Assembly: GCA_963772065.1 (NCBI GenBank)
Contig: CAVYVZ010000009.1
Span: forward strand, 434,001-498,000
Length of the DNA stretch: 64,000 nt
Reading direction: 5' to 3'
DNA from: CAVYVZ01 sp963772065
Lineage (GTDB): Bacteria > Acidobacteriota > Vicinamibacteria > Vicinamibacterales > UBA2999
Part shown: piece after piece, positions 12,688 through 21,941 of the stretch
How the letters are laid out: every line of letters starts with the position of its first letter
How positions within the stretch are numbered: position 1 is the first letter of the stretch
Made by a program: the position numbers and the translations under genes
The notes under the pieces: model-generated
Told to the model about the DNA's origin: nothing
What the model saw: only the letters and a program-made list of their open reading frames with translations
Database searches by the model: none

Positions 12688-14107
12688 ATGCATCTTTCGC
12701 GGGGCCTCGCTGTCACGCTGACGTGCGCCGCGCTGCTCGCGCCGGACGCGGTCGCTCAGGCGCCGCCAGCTCGACGCACGAGCACCCCCGACCCCGCAGT
12801 CGGTACTCGATTCGGTTGTCGTCGCGGCGGAGGCCGCCCTGCGAAGCGGGGAACTGGAAATCGCGGACAGCCGCTACCGCGCCGTGCTGCTCGACGCGTG
12901 GATGCTGACGGGCGAGCTGCACGTCGCGGCGGGGCGGCTCGAAAAGGCGCGCGAGGCATTTCAGCGCGCAACAGCTTCCGCGGTCGACGCCACAGCTGCC
13001 TTTCAAGCGCTCGCCGTCGTGAACCTGCAACTGGGTGCCTCCGCGGAAGCCGTGGCGCTATTGACGAAGCTTTCGGGTCGCGACCCTCGCGATCAGCGAA
13101 CGCGCCGCTTGCTCGCGCAGGCTCTGATCGCCAACGGCGAGCCGGAAGAAGCCGTACAGTCGCTGGAAGAGGCGCATGCGGCCGCTCCTGATGATCCCGA
13201 GCTCACGTTTCTGTTGGCGAGCGGGTACCTGCGGCTGAAGAGAATCCCGGCGGCGGAGAAGCTGTTCGCCCGCGTTCTCGCCGCGCGGCCGATTCCGGAA
13301 ACATACGTGCTCGTCGGCCGCACCTACCGTGACGCCCTACTCTACGATCGCGCTCGGGCGAACCTGGTCAAAGCGCTGGCGATGAACCCCCGAACGCGAC
13401 GCGCCCACTACTACCTCGGAACGCTTGCCGCGATGGCCGAGGGCGTCATTCAGCTGGACGACGCGGTCAGAGAGTTCCGCGCCGAGCTGAAGCTGGCTCC
13501 AGACGATCCGCTCGCCAACCTTCGGCTGGGGATGGCGCTCGTGGGCCAGCGGCAGTACGCCGAAGCGCTGAAGCCATTGGAGACGGCAAGCCGGTCGCCA
13601 TCCGCGACCAGCGACACGTTCCACTACCTCGGTCGCTGCCAGCTCGCGCTCGAGCGTCCCGCGGAGGCTGTCAAATCGTTTCGTCGCGCGCTCGAGTTGT
13701 CGAGCTCCATCGGCGCCGATGATCCGAGGCTTCGTCACATTCACTACCAGCTCGGCGTCGCGCTTCGTGGGTCGGGTGCCGCCGCCGAAGCGGCGGCGCA
13801 GTTCGCCGAAGCCGAGCGCGTTGCAGCGAAGCGCGCCGACACGGACCGCGAGAAGCTCGAGCAGTTCCTCGCCGATGTGCCGGCCGCCCCGCGCGAGGAA
13901 GCCGCCACGGTATTGCCGGCGCAGTCGGCCTTCTCGGGCCTGCCGGCGTCCGAACGCGAAAGGCTCGAGCGCCGTGCGGCGACGGCCCTCGCCCGCGCAT
14001 ACATGAATCTGGGTGTGATGCAGGCACAGGCGCAGCGGTTCGGGCGCGCCTCGGAGTTCTTCGCGCACGCGGCTGATGCCGATCCGGAGTTTCCGCAGGT
14101 GCAGTGA
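12688..14107 (+). CDS. Secreted TPR protein, N-terminal part (two frameshifts)
   Basis: The ATG at 12688 opens a clear signal peptide (MHLSRGLAVTLTCAALLAPD...VAQA), but that frame soon loses sense. If one C of the C5 run at 12785-12789 is ignored, the frame passes directly into a TPR protein reading TPTPQSVLDSVVV and onward. The visible TPR frame from a GTG at 12884 alone gives 407 residues of TPR helices with A-x-x-x-Y-A/A-L-x-L periodicity. The frame stops at 14105-14107 (TGA) inside a conserved-looking motif; removal of the G at 14106 restores VQYSLGVAYF and joins the next frame. The intact protein would span 12688-14918. TPR proteins act as interaction scaffolds, here probably periplasmic. 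Confidence 0.75.
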
Positions 14108-14918
14108 CTCGCTCGGTGTGGCGTACTTCAGCGCTCAGCGGTACGAGAACGCAATCGCGCCGCTCGGGCGCGCGCTCGAGTCGGATCCCTCGAACGCTGA
14201 TGTCAGGCGGATGCTCGCGCTCGCGTCGCTGAGCGCCGGCGCCCACGACAAGGCGGCGGAGCTCCTGGCCGCGGACCCCCGGCGCGATGCGGATCCGTCG
14301 CTCCAGTACGCGTATGCGCTCGCGCTCGTTCGAAGCGGCCGCGCGGCGGAGGCGGAGCAGGTGTTTGCGCGGCTGCTGGCGGCGCATGGGACGACGCCGG
14401 AGCTGCAGGTGCTCGTCGGGCAGGCGCACGCGCAGCAGGGCGACTTCGACGGCGCGATCGCGGCCCTGCAGCGAGCGTTGCAGCTGAAACCGGATGTGCC
14501 GGATGCGAACGCCACCCTCGGCGAGATTTATCTGAAGCAAGGGCGGCTCGCCGATGCGCGCGCGGCACTTCGCCTCGAGCTCAGCGTCCGGCCCGACGAC
14601 CCGAACGCGGGCAATACGCTCGCAACCGTCCTCGAGTTGGAAGGCGAGCAGGAGGAAGCGGTCAGGATTCTGCGGTCAGTCCTCAGGACGCGGCCGGGAT
14701 TCGCGAACGCACGCTACCTCCTCGGCAAGATCCTGCTCGCTCGAGGCGCAACCGACGAGGCTGTCGAACAGCTCGAGGCTGGCGCCCGGCTCGCGCCGGA
14801 AGACGCCAACATCCACTACCAGCTCGCGCAGGCATATCGGAAGCAGGGGCGCAGCGCGCTCGCCGATCAGCGGTTCGCGATTTACCAGCAGCTTAAAGAC
14901 AAGCAGAGAACCCGGTGA
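14076..14918 (+). CDS. TPR protein, C-terminal part of the frameshifted gene
   Basis: About 270 residues of continuous TPR repeats (NAIAPLGRALESDPSN, DFDGAIAALQRALQLKPD, ADARAALRLELSVRPDD, AVEQLEAGARLAPED). The formal ATG at 14076 overlaps the previous frame and gives a nonsense N-terminus (MPIRSFRRCSD). The meaningful sequence starts at SLGVAYF near 14109, so this is almost certainly the tail of the gene beginning at 12688. The last bases overlap the GTG start of the following TPR gene (GTGA), which supports operon-type coupling. Confidence 0.78.
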   Translation: MPIRSFRRCSDSLGVAYFSAQRYENAIAPLGRALESDPSNADVRRMLALASLSAGAHDKAAELLAADPRRDADPSLQYAYALALVRSGRAAEAEQVFARLLAAHGTTPELQVLVGQAHAQQGDFDGAIAALQRALQLKPDVPDANATLGEIYLKQGRLADARAALRLELSVRPDDPNAGNTLATVLELEGEQEEAVRILRSVLRTRPGFANARYLLGKILLARGATDEAVEQLEAGARLAPEDANIHYQLAQAYRKQGRSALADQRFAIYQQLKDKQRTR

Positions 14919-15754
14919 CCACCTTCACGACGGCGCTGGCCGCCTTGCTCCTGACGACACCGGCATTCGCGCAATCCGTGAAAGGCGAGGTGTCGGTGAA
15001 GGCGCTGCTTCAGCAGGCGCGGACCGAAGCGGGCCGCGGCGACAGGGCAGGTGCGCTCAACACACTGCGCCAGGCGCGCGTCCTCGCGCCGAACTCGGAA
15101 GAGGTCCTGAGCGCCACCGCTCAAGTCTCGCTTGCGGCCCGTGCGCCGCTGGCTGCCGTGGACGTGCTGGAGCCGTTGACCCGGATCTGTCCAACCGTCG
15201 GGCAGTACCGATATCTGCTCGGCGTTGCATTGATGCAGGCGGGCGATCTCGTTGCCGCTACCGACGCGCTGCAGGAGGCACAGCGGCTCGAGCCGGACCG
15301 TCCGCTCACGCTCGTCGCCCTCGGGCTCGGCTTGAACAGCCGGAAGCTGTACTCTGAGGCCGAAACTCACCTCCGCCGCAGCCTGGAGCTGGAGCCCGGT
15401 AATCTCGACGCAACCGCGGCGCTGGCCGAGGCGCTCGAGGGGACTGGAAACTCAGAGGAAGCGGCGGCGCTCGCGCGGCGCGTGCTCGCGTCGTCGGACG
15501 CGCACGCGACGGCGAACCTGGTGCTCGGGCTGGTGCTGATGAATCAGGAGAAGTACGCCGACGCGCGCGATGCGCTGCTCAAGGCCGTGGCCGCCAACCC
15601 GGCGTCATCCCGCGCGCATTACCAGCTCAGTCTCGCGTACGCGCGGCTCGACGATCGCGCAAGCTCCGAGAAGCATCTGGAGCTGTACCGGGTCAAGCTG
15701 CGTGAGATGGAAGAACGCGCGAAGATGGTGCGCAGCAGGACGGGATCGTCATGA
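14915..15754 (+). CDS. Secreted TPR-repeat protein
   Basis: 279 residues from a GTG that overlaps the preceding stop by four bases. The N-terminus is a signal peptide (ALAALLLTTPAFAQ). The rest is TPR helices with the usual A-x-x-L-x-x-x-x-A-L spacing (ALNTLRQARVLAPNS, AATDALQEAQRLEPDRP, EAETHLRRSLELEPGN, DARDALLKAVAANPASS) and a basic C-terminal helix. No catalytic domain is visible. The stop overlaps the ATG of the CRTAC1 gene (ATGA), so the two are likely translated together. The role is probably as an envelope interaction partner. Confidence 0.85.
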   Translation: MTTFTTALAALLLTTPAFAQSVKGEVSVKALLQQARTEAGRGDRAGALNTLRQARVLAPNSEEVLSATAQVSLAARAPLAAVDVLEPLTRICPTVGQYRYLLGVALMQAGDLVAATDALQEAQRLEPDRPLTLVALGLGLNSRKLYSEAETHLRRSLELEPGNLDATAALAEALEGTGNSEEAAALARRVLASSDAHATANLVLGLVLMNQEKYADARDALLKAVAANPASSRAHYQLSLAYARLDDRASSEKHLELYRVKLREMEERAKMVRSRTGSS

Positions 15755-17412
15755 GGCGTGCCGCCATACTTCTCGCCGGCGTGTTCGGGGCCGCGGTGCT
15801 CGCGCTCCATGCCCGCGCCGCCGATGGCGTGCTCTTCCGCGACATCACGCGTGAAGCCGGGATTGCCTTCCAGCACCACGCCGCGCCGGAGAAGAAGTAC
15901 ATCGTCGAATCGATGAGCGGCGGTGTGGCGCTCTTCGACTACGACAACGACGGTCTCGTCGACATGTACTTCGTTGACTCGCTGACCGTGGAAACAGCCG
16001 ACCAGCCGAAGGCCGCGCGCAGCGCGCTGTATCGAAACCTGGGCAAACTCAAGTTCGCCGATGTCACCGACAAGGCCGGCGTCGGGCACCCGGGCTGGGG
16101 AATGGGTGTCTGCACGGCCGACTTCGACGCGGACGGATGGGAAGACGTCTACGTCACCGCGCTTGGCGGAAGCAAGTTGTATCGCAATAACCGTGACGGC
16201 ACGTTTGCGGACGTGACCGCCAACGCCGGCGTGGGCGTGGGCGGCTGGTCGACGGGCTGTGGCTTCGCCGACTACGACCGCGATGGCGATCTCGACGTAT
16301 TCGTCAGCCGCTACGTGCAGATCGACCTGAAAGCGCTGCCTGAGTTCGGCAAGGACAAGACGTGCCAGTTCCGCGGCATCGCGGTGCAGTGCGGGCCGCG
16401 CGGTCTGCCGGGTGAAAGCGATTTTCTGTTCCGAAACGAGGGACAGGGCCGCTTCACCGAAGTGGGGAAGCAGGCAGGCGTCGCGGATTCGCGCGGGTAC
16501 TTCGGTCTCGGCGTGGCCTGGTTCGACGCGAACGAGGATGGATGGCTCGACCTGTACGTCGCGAACGATGCGATGCCGAATTTTCTGTATCTCAATCAGA
16601 AGGACGGCACATTCAAGGAAGCCGCGTTTCCGATGGGTGTCGCGGTGAGTGAAGACGGATCCGAGCAGGGGAGCATGGGCGTCGCGGTGGGCGACTGGGA
16701 CGGCAGCGGCCGCCTCGGCCTCTTCGTCACGAACTTCTCCGAGGAATACAACAACCTGTTTCGCAATGAAGGAACGCACTTCACCGACGTGGCGTTCCGG
16801 TCGCGCACGGCGCCTCCGAGCCTGCCGCTCGTCGGCTGGGGCAACGCGTTCCTCGATTGGGACAATGACGGCCTCGTCGATCTGATCGCGGTCAACGGTC
16901 ACGTCTACCCGCAGCTCGACAAGGCCAGGCTCGGCGGCTCCGCCGGTTACCGTCAGCGCAAGCTGCTCTATCGGAATCGAGGCGGCGGTGTCTTCGACGA
17001 GGTTGGCGCGCAGTTCGGACCTGTGTTCACCGACGAGCGCGTGAGCCGCGGTCTTGCCATCGGCGACCTGGACAACGACGGCCGCATCGACGTCGTGATC
17101 AACGATCTCGACGGCCTGCCACAGGTGCTGCACAACGAGCTGGCAGGCGCCGGCAATTGGCTGATCGTGAAAGTGAAGGGCAAGGCGCCCAACACCAATG
17201 CGATCGGCGCGCTGATCGTGGTGCGTGCGGGAACGGCGGTCCAGCGGCGGCTCGTCCAGAGCGGCACGAGCTACATCTCGCAGGACGACATGCGGCAGCA
17301 CTTCGGCCTCGGCTCCGCGACGCAGGTGGACTCGATCGAAGTTCGATGGCCGGATGGAACGAGCACGCGCGTCGAAAACGTGAAGGCGAATCAGCTGATC
17401 GAGCTCAAGTAG
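15751..17412 (+). CDS. CRTAC1-family FG-GAP/ASPIC-UnbV protein
   Basis: 553 residues with a signal peptide (cleavage near ARA-AD). Seven or more calcium-loop FG-GAP/VCBS blades are visible: DYDNDGLVD, DFDADGWED, DYDRDGDLD, DANEDGWLD, DWDGSGRLG, DWDNDGLVD and DLDNDGRID. The C-terminal ~90 residues match the ASPIC/UnbV domain (GNWLIVKVKGKAPNTNAIGA...V and VRWPDGTSTRVENV). These are secreted or periplasmic beta-propellers that are very abundant in Acidobacteriota and usually sit beside TPR proteins, as here; their biochemical role is unknown. Confidence 0.92.
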   Translation: MRRAAILLAGVFGAAVLALHARAADGVLFRDITREAGIAFQHHAAPEKKYIVESMSGGVALFDYDNDGLVDMYFVDSLTVETADQPKAARSALYRNLGKLKFADVTDKAGVGHPGWGMGVCTADFDADGWEDVYVTALGGSKLYRNNRDGTFADVTANAGVGVGGWSTGCGFADYDRDGDLDVFVSRYVQIDLKALPEFGKDKTCQFRGIAVQCGPRGLPGESDFLFRNEGQGRFTEVGKQAGVADSRGYFGLGVAWFDANEDGWLDLYVANDAMPNFLYLNQKDGTFKEAAFPMGVAVSEDGSEQGSMGVAVGDWDGSGRLGLFVTNFSEEYNNLFRNEGTHFTDVAFRSRTAPPSLPLVGWGNAFLDWDNDGLVDLIAVNGHVYPQLDKARLGGSAGYRQRKLLYRNRGGGVFDEVGAQFGPVFTDERVSRGLAIGDLDNDGRIDVVINDLDGLPQVLHNELAGAGNWLIVKVKGKAPNTNAIGALIVVRAGTAVQRRLVQSGTSYISQDDMRQHFGLGSATQVDSIEVRWPDGTSTRVENVKANQLIELK

Positions 17413-17435
17413 GGCCTCAGCGAAACGGAGTCCAC

Positions 17436-17906
17436 ATGGCCGGCGAGAACCCCCCGACGCTCTTCCAGTGGGCCGGAGGAACGGAGGCGTTCGAACGCCT
17501 GACGGCGCTGTTCTATCAGCGGGTCGGCGACGATCCGGTCCTGGCGCCGGTATTCGCCTCGATGAGCGCCGAGCACGCGCGCCACGTGGCCCACTTCATC
17601 GCGGAAGTGTTCGGCGGGCCGGCCCTCTACAGCGAGCGCCGCGGCGGTCACTCGGCGATGGTCAGCCGGCACGTTGGCAAACAACTTACCGAGCAGCAGC
17701 GCGCGCGCTGGGTCCAGCTGATCTGCGCCTGTGCCGACGAGGTTGGTCTGCCGTCGGATCCCGAATTCCGGTCCGCGTTCGTCGCCTATCTCGAATGGGG
17801 TTCGCGCGTCGCCCTCATCAATTCACAGGCAGCCGGAGAGGTGAGCGTCGATCAAGCGATGCCCCGCTGGGGCTGGGGCGAAGTGAAAGGCCCGTATCAG
17901 GGATAA
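17436..17906 (+). CDS. Group II truncated haemoglobin
   Basis: 156 residues from the ATG at 17436, preceded by ACGGAG. The sequence follows the group II (trHbO-like) pattern: FYQRVGDDPVLAPVF (B/C helices), HVAHFIAEVFGGP (E helix), HSAMVSRHVG with the candidate proximal His, and the G8 Trp in RARWVQL. FVAYLEWGSRVA is a typical ending for the extended group II family. Such globins bind oxygen or NO and act in the cytoplasm in redox or NO protection. It is 23 bases after the CRTAC1 stop and ends one base before the convergent ROK gene. Confidence 0.9.
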   Translation: MAGENPPTLFQWAGGTEAFERLTALFYQRVGDDPVLAPVFASMSAEHARHVAHFIAEVFGGPALYSERRGGHSAMVSRHVGKQLTEQQRARWVQLICACADEVGLPSDPEFRSAFVAYLEWGSRVALINSQAAGEVSVDQAMPRWGWGEVKGPYQG

Positions 17907-17907
17907 T

Positions 17908-19200
17908 TCATCCTTCCGAAGCCATCCGCGCGGAAACCATACGCCGAGGCGTGTGGCCGTATGTCCGATCGGACCGGTTGCGAAGGCGCAGTCTCAGCTG
18001 GCGGCGGGCCTCGTTCGCGGCCAGCAGCAGGCTCCCGAGGAGCGGGGCGTCTTTTTCGAGCTCCGAGAGCACCATCTTGATCGGCGCGTGCGTGATGGTG
18101 CCGACCACTCGCCTCACCTCGCGGAGAAGGCCATCCGCCTTCGCGAACATGGCGCCGCCGAGGACGATCAGCGAGGGATCGAGGATGGTTCCGACGGTCG
18201 TCACGGCCATGCCGATGAACGTTGCGGTCTGGGCGATGGCCTCGCGGGCCTGTTTATCGCCCGCTTCGGCCGCTTTGAGGAGCTCCGCCACCCAGCGACC
18301 GGGGTCGACGTCGTGGGCGCTCGGCCAGCGCGCCGCGAGCGCTTCGAGGCCGGCGAGCGTTTCGAAGCAGCCGCGCGATCCGAAGTCGTGTCCGACGAAC
18401 TGTGGCCCCATCGGCATCGCGGCCACTTCGCCGGCCATGAAGTGGTGACCGCGATGGACGGCGCCGTCGATGAGCACGCCGGCGCCAATCCCGGTGCCGA
18501 CGAAGAGAAACACGCAGGTGTCGTGGCCGCGCGCGGCGCCGCGCCAGTGCTCGCCGAGGACCGCGAGGTTGACGTCGTTGTCGGCGATGACCGGCGCGCC
18601 GAGCTCGCGCTCGAGGATCGAACGCATCGGCACGTCGACCCAGCCTTCGAGGTTTGGTGCGAGCAGCACCACGCCGCGGTCGAGATCGACCATCCCCGGG
18701 GCGCCGGCGCAAACGGCCAGCAGGCGTCCGGGCGGCGCCTGGGCCTCGTGCAGCAGATCGCGCAGCTCCGAGGCGAGACTGGCAAGCGTGGCAGCGGGGC
18801 CGTTCGACGATGGCGTCGGCACGATGCGGCGGGCGAGCACTTCGTCACGCAGATCCGCAACCGCCAGTCGCGTGCGTGTCGGGCCGATATCGATGCCGGC
18901 GACGAAGCCATGGCGCCGGTTGAATTCCATGAAGGACGGCCGGCGGCCGCCGCTCGACGGTCCCGCTCCAAGGTCGCGCAGGATGCCGCGGCGCATCAGG
19001 TCGTTGGTGAGGCTCCCGACCGTGGGCACCGACAGACCAGTGGCGCGAACGATTTCCGCGCGCGTGAACGGCGCCGCACGGTCCATGACGACCGACAGGA
19101 CTCGATCCAGATTGAGCTCCCGCAGGTGACCGGCGCGACGGGCGTCGTGGTCACCCGACGCAGACTTGGCGGAATCAGGCGTCATCGCAGGATGCCCCAT
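17908..19200 (-). CDS. ROK-family transcriptional regulator (sugar responsive)
   Basis: About 430 residues from the ATG at 19200 (a second ATG at 19185 is possible). An N-terminal winged helix-turn-helix (FTRAEIVRATGLSVPTVGSLTNDLMRRGIL) is followed by the ROK fold with the phosphate loop DIGPTRTRLAV and the Asp in ADNDVNLAVLGEH. The ROK zinc site is degenerate. The usual C-x-C-G-x-x-G-C-x-E is GHDFGSRGCFE, keeping only the last Cys, and the usual AGEIGH is AGEVAAM. That suggests a regulator that binds a sugar without sugar-kinase activity. It is transcribed divergently from the GH2 enzyme across ~98 bp, the expected place for its operator. Confidence 0.88.
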   Translation of the reverse strand: MGHPAMTPDSAKSASGDHDARRAGHLRELNLDRVLSVVMDRAAPFTRAEIVRATGLSVPTVGSLTNDLMRRGILRDLGAGPSSGGRRPSFMEFNRRHGFVAGIDIGPTRTRLAVADLRDEVLARRIVPTPSSNGPAATLASLASELRDLLHEAQAPPGRLLAVCAGAPGMVDLDRGVVLLAPNLEGWVDVPMRSILERELGAPVIADNDVNLAVLGEHWRGAARGHDTCVFLFVGTGIGAGVLIDGAVHRGHHFMAGEVAAMPMGPQFVGHDFGSRGCFETLAGLEALAARWPSAHDVDPGRWVAELLKAAEAGDKQAREAIAQTATFIGMAVTTVGTILDPSLIVLGGAMFAKADGLLREVRRVVGTITHAPIKMVLSELEKDAPLLGSLLLAANEARRQLRLRLRNRSDRTYGHTPRRMVSARMASEG

Positions 19201-19298
19201 TCTTTCGCGGCGGGCGGCAATAGTAAAGGACGTTAAATATGTATTGCGATAGGCGCGGCAGCCAGTTACGCTGCCCCATCGGCTCGGAGGATCCCTTG
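19201..19298. promoter_or_regulatory. Divergent promoter region of the ROK regulator and GH2 locus
   Basis: A 98-bp intergenic stretch separates the ROK and GH2 starts. It contains an AT-rich core around 19223-19245 (TAAAGGACGTTAAATATG) unlike the GC-rich surroundings, and a Shine-Dalgarno GGAGG at 19286-19290 placed 8 bases before the GH2 ATG. It must carry both promoters. I could not define a convincing palindromic operator. Confidence 0.5.
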
Positions 19299-21941
19299 AT
19301 GTCGCGTTTGTGGCTGTCATTTACGCTGGCCGTCGCCGGAATCATCGCGGCCTTCGCCGCAGGTCCGGCCGAGGCCGCCTCAAAGGTAACGCTCGAAACC
19401 GGCTGGTTCTTGCAGTCGTCGGCCAAGGTCGCCGCCACGGGCGATGCCATCTCGCGGCCCGGCTTTGCCACGGCGGCGTGGCATCGCATCACGGTGCCGA
19501 ACACGGTCGTGGGCGCGCTCGTGGAGAGCGGGGTGATCCGCGAGGACCTCTACTTCGGCATGAATCTTCGCAAGCTGCCCGGCGTCACGTATCCGATCGG
19601 CGAACGGTTCCAGCTGCTCCCGATGCCGGCAGACAGCCCGTACAAGCCTTCGTGGTGGTATCGGACTGAATTCGACGTCCCGCGCCAGCCCGGGCTCGAT
19701 CGGACCGCGCTGCACTTCAACGGCATCAACTACCGCGCGAACATCTGGCTGAACGGCCGCCGCATCGCCGATGCGACCGAGGTGGCCGGTGCATTTCGAC
19801 GATACGAATTCGACGTCACGAACCTGATCCGCCCCGGGTCGCGCAATGCGCTCGCCGTCGAGGTGATCGCACCCGAACCGCACGACCTGGCATTCATGTG
19901 GGTCGACTGGAACCCTACGCCGCCCGACAAGAACATGGGTCTGTGGAGCGATGTGTTTCTCACCCGCAGTGGTTCGGTGGTTCTCCACCATCCGTACGTG
20001 CAGCCCAAGCTCGAGGTCCCCTCCCTGCAGAGCGCGGCCCTTACGGTGAGCGCCGAGGTCTCGAACCCGACCGATCGTCCCGTCAAGGCGACGGTGCGCG
20101 GCACCATCGATTCGATCCGGTTTACGAAAGAGATCGCGCTCGCGCCGAAAGAGCGCACGACCGTCCGGTTCACTCCGAGCGACGTGAAGGAGCTGACGAT
20201 CGCCAATCCAAAGGTCTGGTGGCCGTACCGTCACGGCGCGCAGCCTCTCTACACGCTGGCGATCGACGTGGCCGTCGACGGCGTCGTGTCGGATGCGCAG
20301 GAGGTGACGTTCGGGATTCAGCAGATCGTGTCGGAGCTCACGAAGGAAGGTCACCGGCTGTTCCGCGTGAACGGAAAGCCGATCCTCATCCGCGGAGGCG
20401 GCTGGGCGTCGGACATGCTCCTGCGCCCCGCGAACACGGAGCGCATCGAGGCAGAGTTCCGCTACGTCAAGGAGATGGGCCTCAATACGATTCGCCTCGA
20501 GGGAAAGCTCGAGACCGACGAGTTCCTCGAGCTTGCCGACAAGCACGGCATCCTGCTGATGCCGGGCTGGTGCTGCTGCGATCAGTGGGAGATGTGGGAC
20601 AAGTGGGATGCCGAAGACCACCGCGTCGCGCCGCTGTCGCTCCAGTCGCAGGCGCTCCGGCTGCGCAATCATCCAAGCGTCCTCGTCTGGTTGAACGGGA
20701 GCGACGCGCCGCCCCCGCCCGACGTGGAAGGGAAATACCTGGACGTGCTCAAGCAATGCGAGTGGCCGAAGCCCGTGTTGTCGAGCGCCCATCACACGCC
20801 TGCGAAGTTGAGCGGACCAAGCGGCGTCAAGATGAAAGGTCCGTGGGACTACGTGCCGCCCTGGTACTGGCTGACCGACAAGGAAAAAGGCGGCGCGTTC
20901 GGGTTTGCAACCGAGATCGGGCCGGGCGGCGCGGTGCCGCCGATCGAAAGCCTCAGGCAGATGCTTCCAGAGGATCGCTTGTGGCCAATCAACGAATACT
21001 GGAACTACCACGCCGGCGGCGACGAGTTCAGGGACGTCACGCGGTTCACCGAAACGCTCGAGGGCCGCTACGGAAAGGCCACGAGCGTCCTCGACTACGC
21101 GCGCAAGGCACAGGCGCTCACGTACGAGAGCGAGCGGGCGATGTTCGAGGGGTACGCGCGCAACAAGTACGTCTCGACGGGCGTCATCCAGTGGATGCTC
21201 AACAACGCCTGGCCGTCGATGATCTGGCACCTGTACGACTACTACCTGCGCCCGGGCGGAGGCTACTTCGGCACCAAGAAAGCCAATGAGCCGGTCCACG
21301 TGCAGTACTCCTACGACGACAACTCCGTCGCAGTGGTCAACGACCGCTACGAGCCAGTCAAGAGACTGACCGTCACCGCGGAAGTGTTCGACGTGAAGCT
21401 CGTGAAGAAGTTCTCCGAGAAGGCGGTCATCGATCTGCCGGCCGACGGCGTCGTCCGCGCGCTCGCCATCCCCCCGCTCGCCGATCTGACCACGACGTAT
21501 TTTCTGCGTTTGCTGTTGACCGACGCGGCCGGTGGCGAGGTGAGCCGGAACTTCTACTGGCTCTCGACGAAGCAGGATGTGCTCGAGTGGAACACCAAGA
21601 AGTGGTTTCACACGCCGACGCTCGAGCATGCCGATCTGACCGCGCTTGCGAAGCTGCCGCCGACATCGCTCAAGGTCTCGCCGCGTTTCGAGACCGACAA
21701 GGTCGAGGGCCGCGGCCGCGTGACGGTCAGCAACACCGGCAGCGCACTCGCGTTTCAGGTCCGTTTGAAGATCGTCGACCCATCCGGCGGACGCGAGATT
21801 CTGCCGGCGTACTGGCAGGACAACTACTTCGAGCTCTTCCCTGGTGAAACGCGAGAGATCCGTGTGTCGTACCCGCGTCCCCGTGGAGGGCCGGGGGCCG
21901 AGCCGCGCGTGGAAGTCGAGGCCTGGAATGTCACGTCGTAG
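19299..21941 (+). CDS. GH2 exo-beta-D-glucosaminidase-like enzyme
   Basis: 880 residues from the ATG at 19299, chosen because GGAGG sits 8 bases upstream and it gives a clean signal peptide (ending AAFAAGPAEAA). The GH2 domains are in order: sugar-binding jelly roll (~30-210), Ig-like sandwich (~225-340), TIM barrel (~345-660) and C-terminal beta domains. The acid/base is Asp in VWLNGSDAPPP (D469) rather than the Glu of ordinary GH2 beta-galactosidases, and the nucleophile is Glu in FATEIGPGG (E539). From memory, Asp as acid/base is characteristic of the CsxA-type exo-glucosaminidases that remove glucosamine from chitosan oligomers. Activity is therefore inferred as exo-glucosaminidase. It starts a four-gene run with a PIG-L deacetylase, sugar transporter and LacI regulator. 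Confidence 0.85.
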   Translation: MSRLWLSFTLAVAGIIAAFAAGPAEAASKVTLETGWFLQSSAKVAATGDAISRPGFATAAWHRITVPNTVVGALVESGVIREDLYFGMNLRKLPGVTYPIGERFQLLPMPADSPYKPSWWYRTEFDVPRQPGLDRTALHFNGINYRANIWLNGRRIADATEVAGAFRRYEFDVTNLIRPGSRNALAVEVIAPEPHDLAFMWVDWNPTPPDKNMGLWSDVFLTRSGSVVLHHPYVQPKLEVPSLQSAALTVSAEVSNPTDRPVKATVRGTIDSIRFTKEIALAPKERTTVRFTPSDVKELTIANPKVWWPYRHGAQPLYTLAIDVAVDGVVSDAQEVTFGIQQIVSELTKEGHRLFRVNGKPILIRGGGWASDMLLRPANTERIEAEFRYVKEMGLNTIRLEGKLETDEFLELADKHGILLMPGWCCCDQWEMWDKWDAEDHRVAPLSLQSQALRLRNHPSVLVWLNGSDAPPPPDVEGKYLDVLKQCEWPKPVLSSAHHTPAKLSGPSGVKMKGPWDYVPPWYWLTDKEKGGAFGFATEIGPGGAVPPIESLRQMLPEDRLWPINEYWNYHAGGDEFRDVTRFTETLEGRYGKATSVLDYARKAQALTYESERAMFEGYARNKYVSTGVIQWMLNNAWPSMIWHLYDYYLRPGGGYFGTKKANEPVHVQYSYDDNSVAVVNDRYEPVKRLTVTAEVFDVKLVKKFSEKAVIDLPADGVVRALAIPPLADLTTTYFLRLLLTDAAGGEVSRNFYWLSTKQDVLEWNTKKWFHTPTLEHADLTALAKLPPTSLKVSPRFETDKVEGRGRVTVSNTGSALAFQVRLKIVDPSGGREILPAYWQDNYFELFPGETREIRVSYPRPRGGPGAEPRVEVEAWNVTS

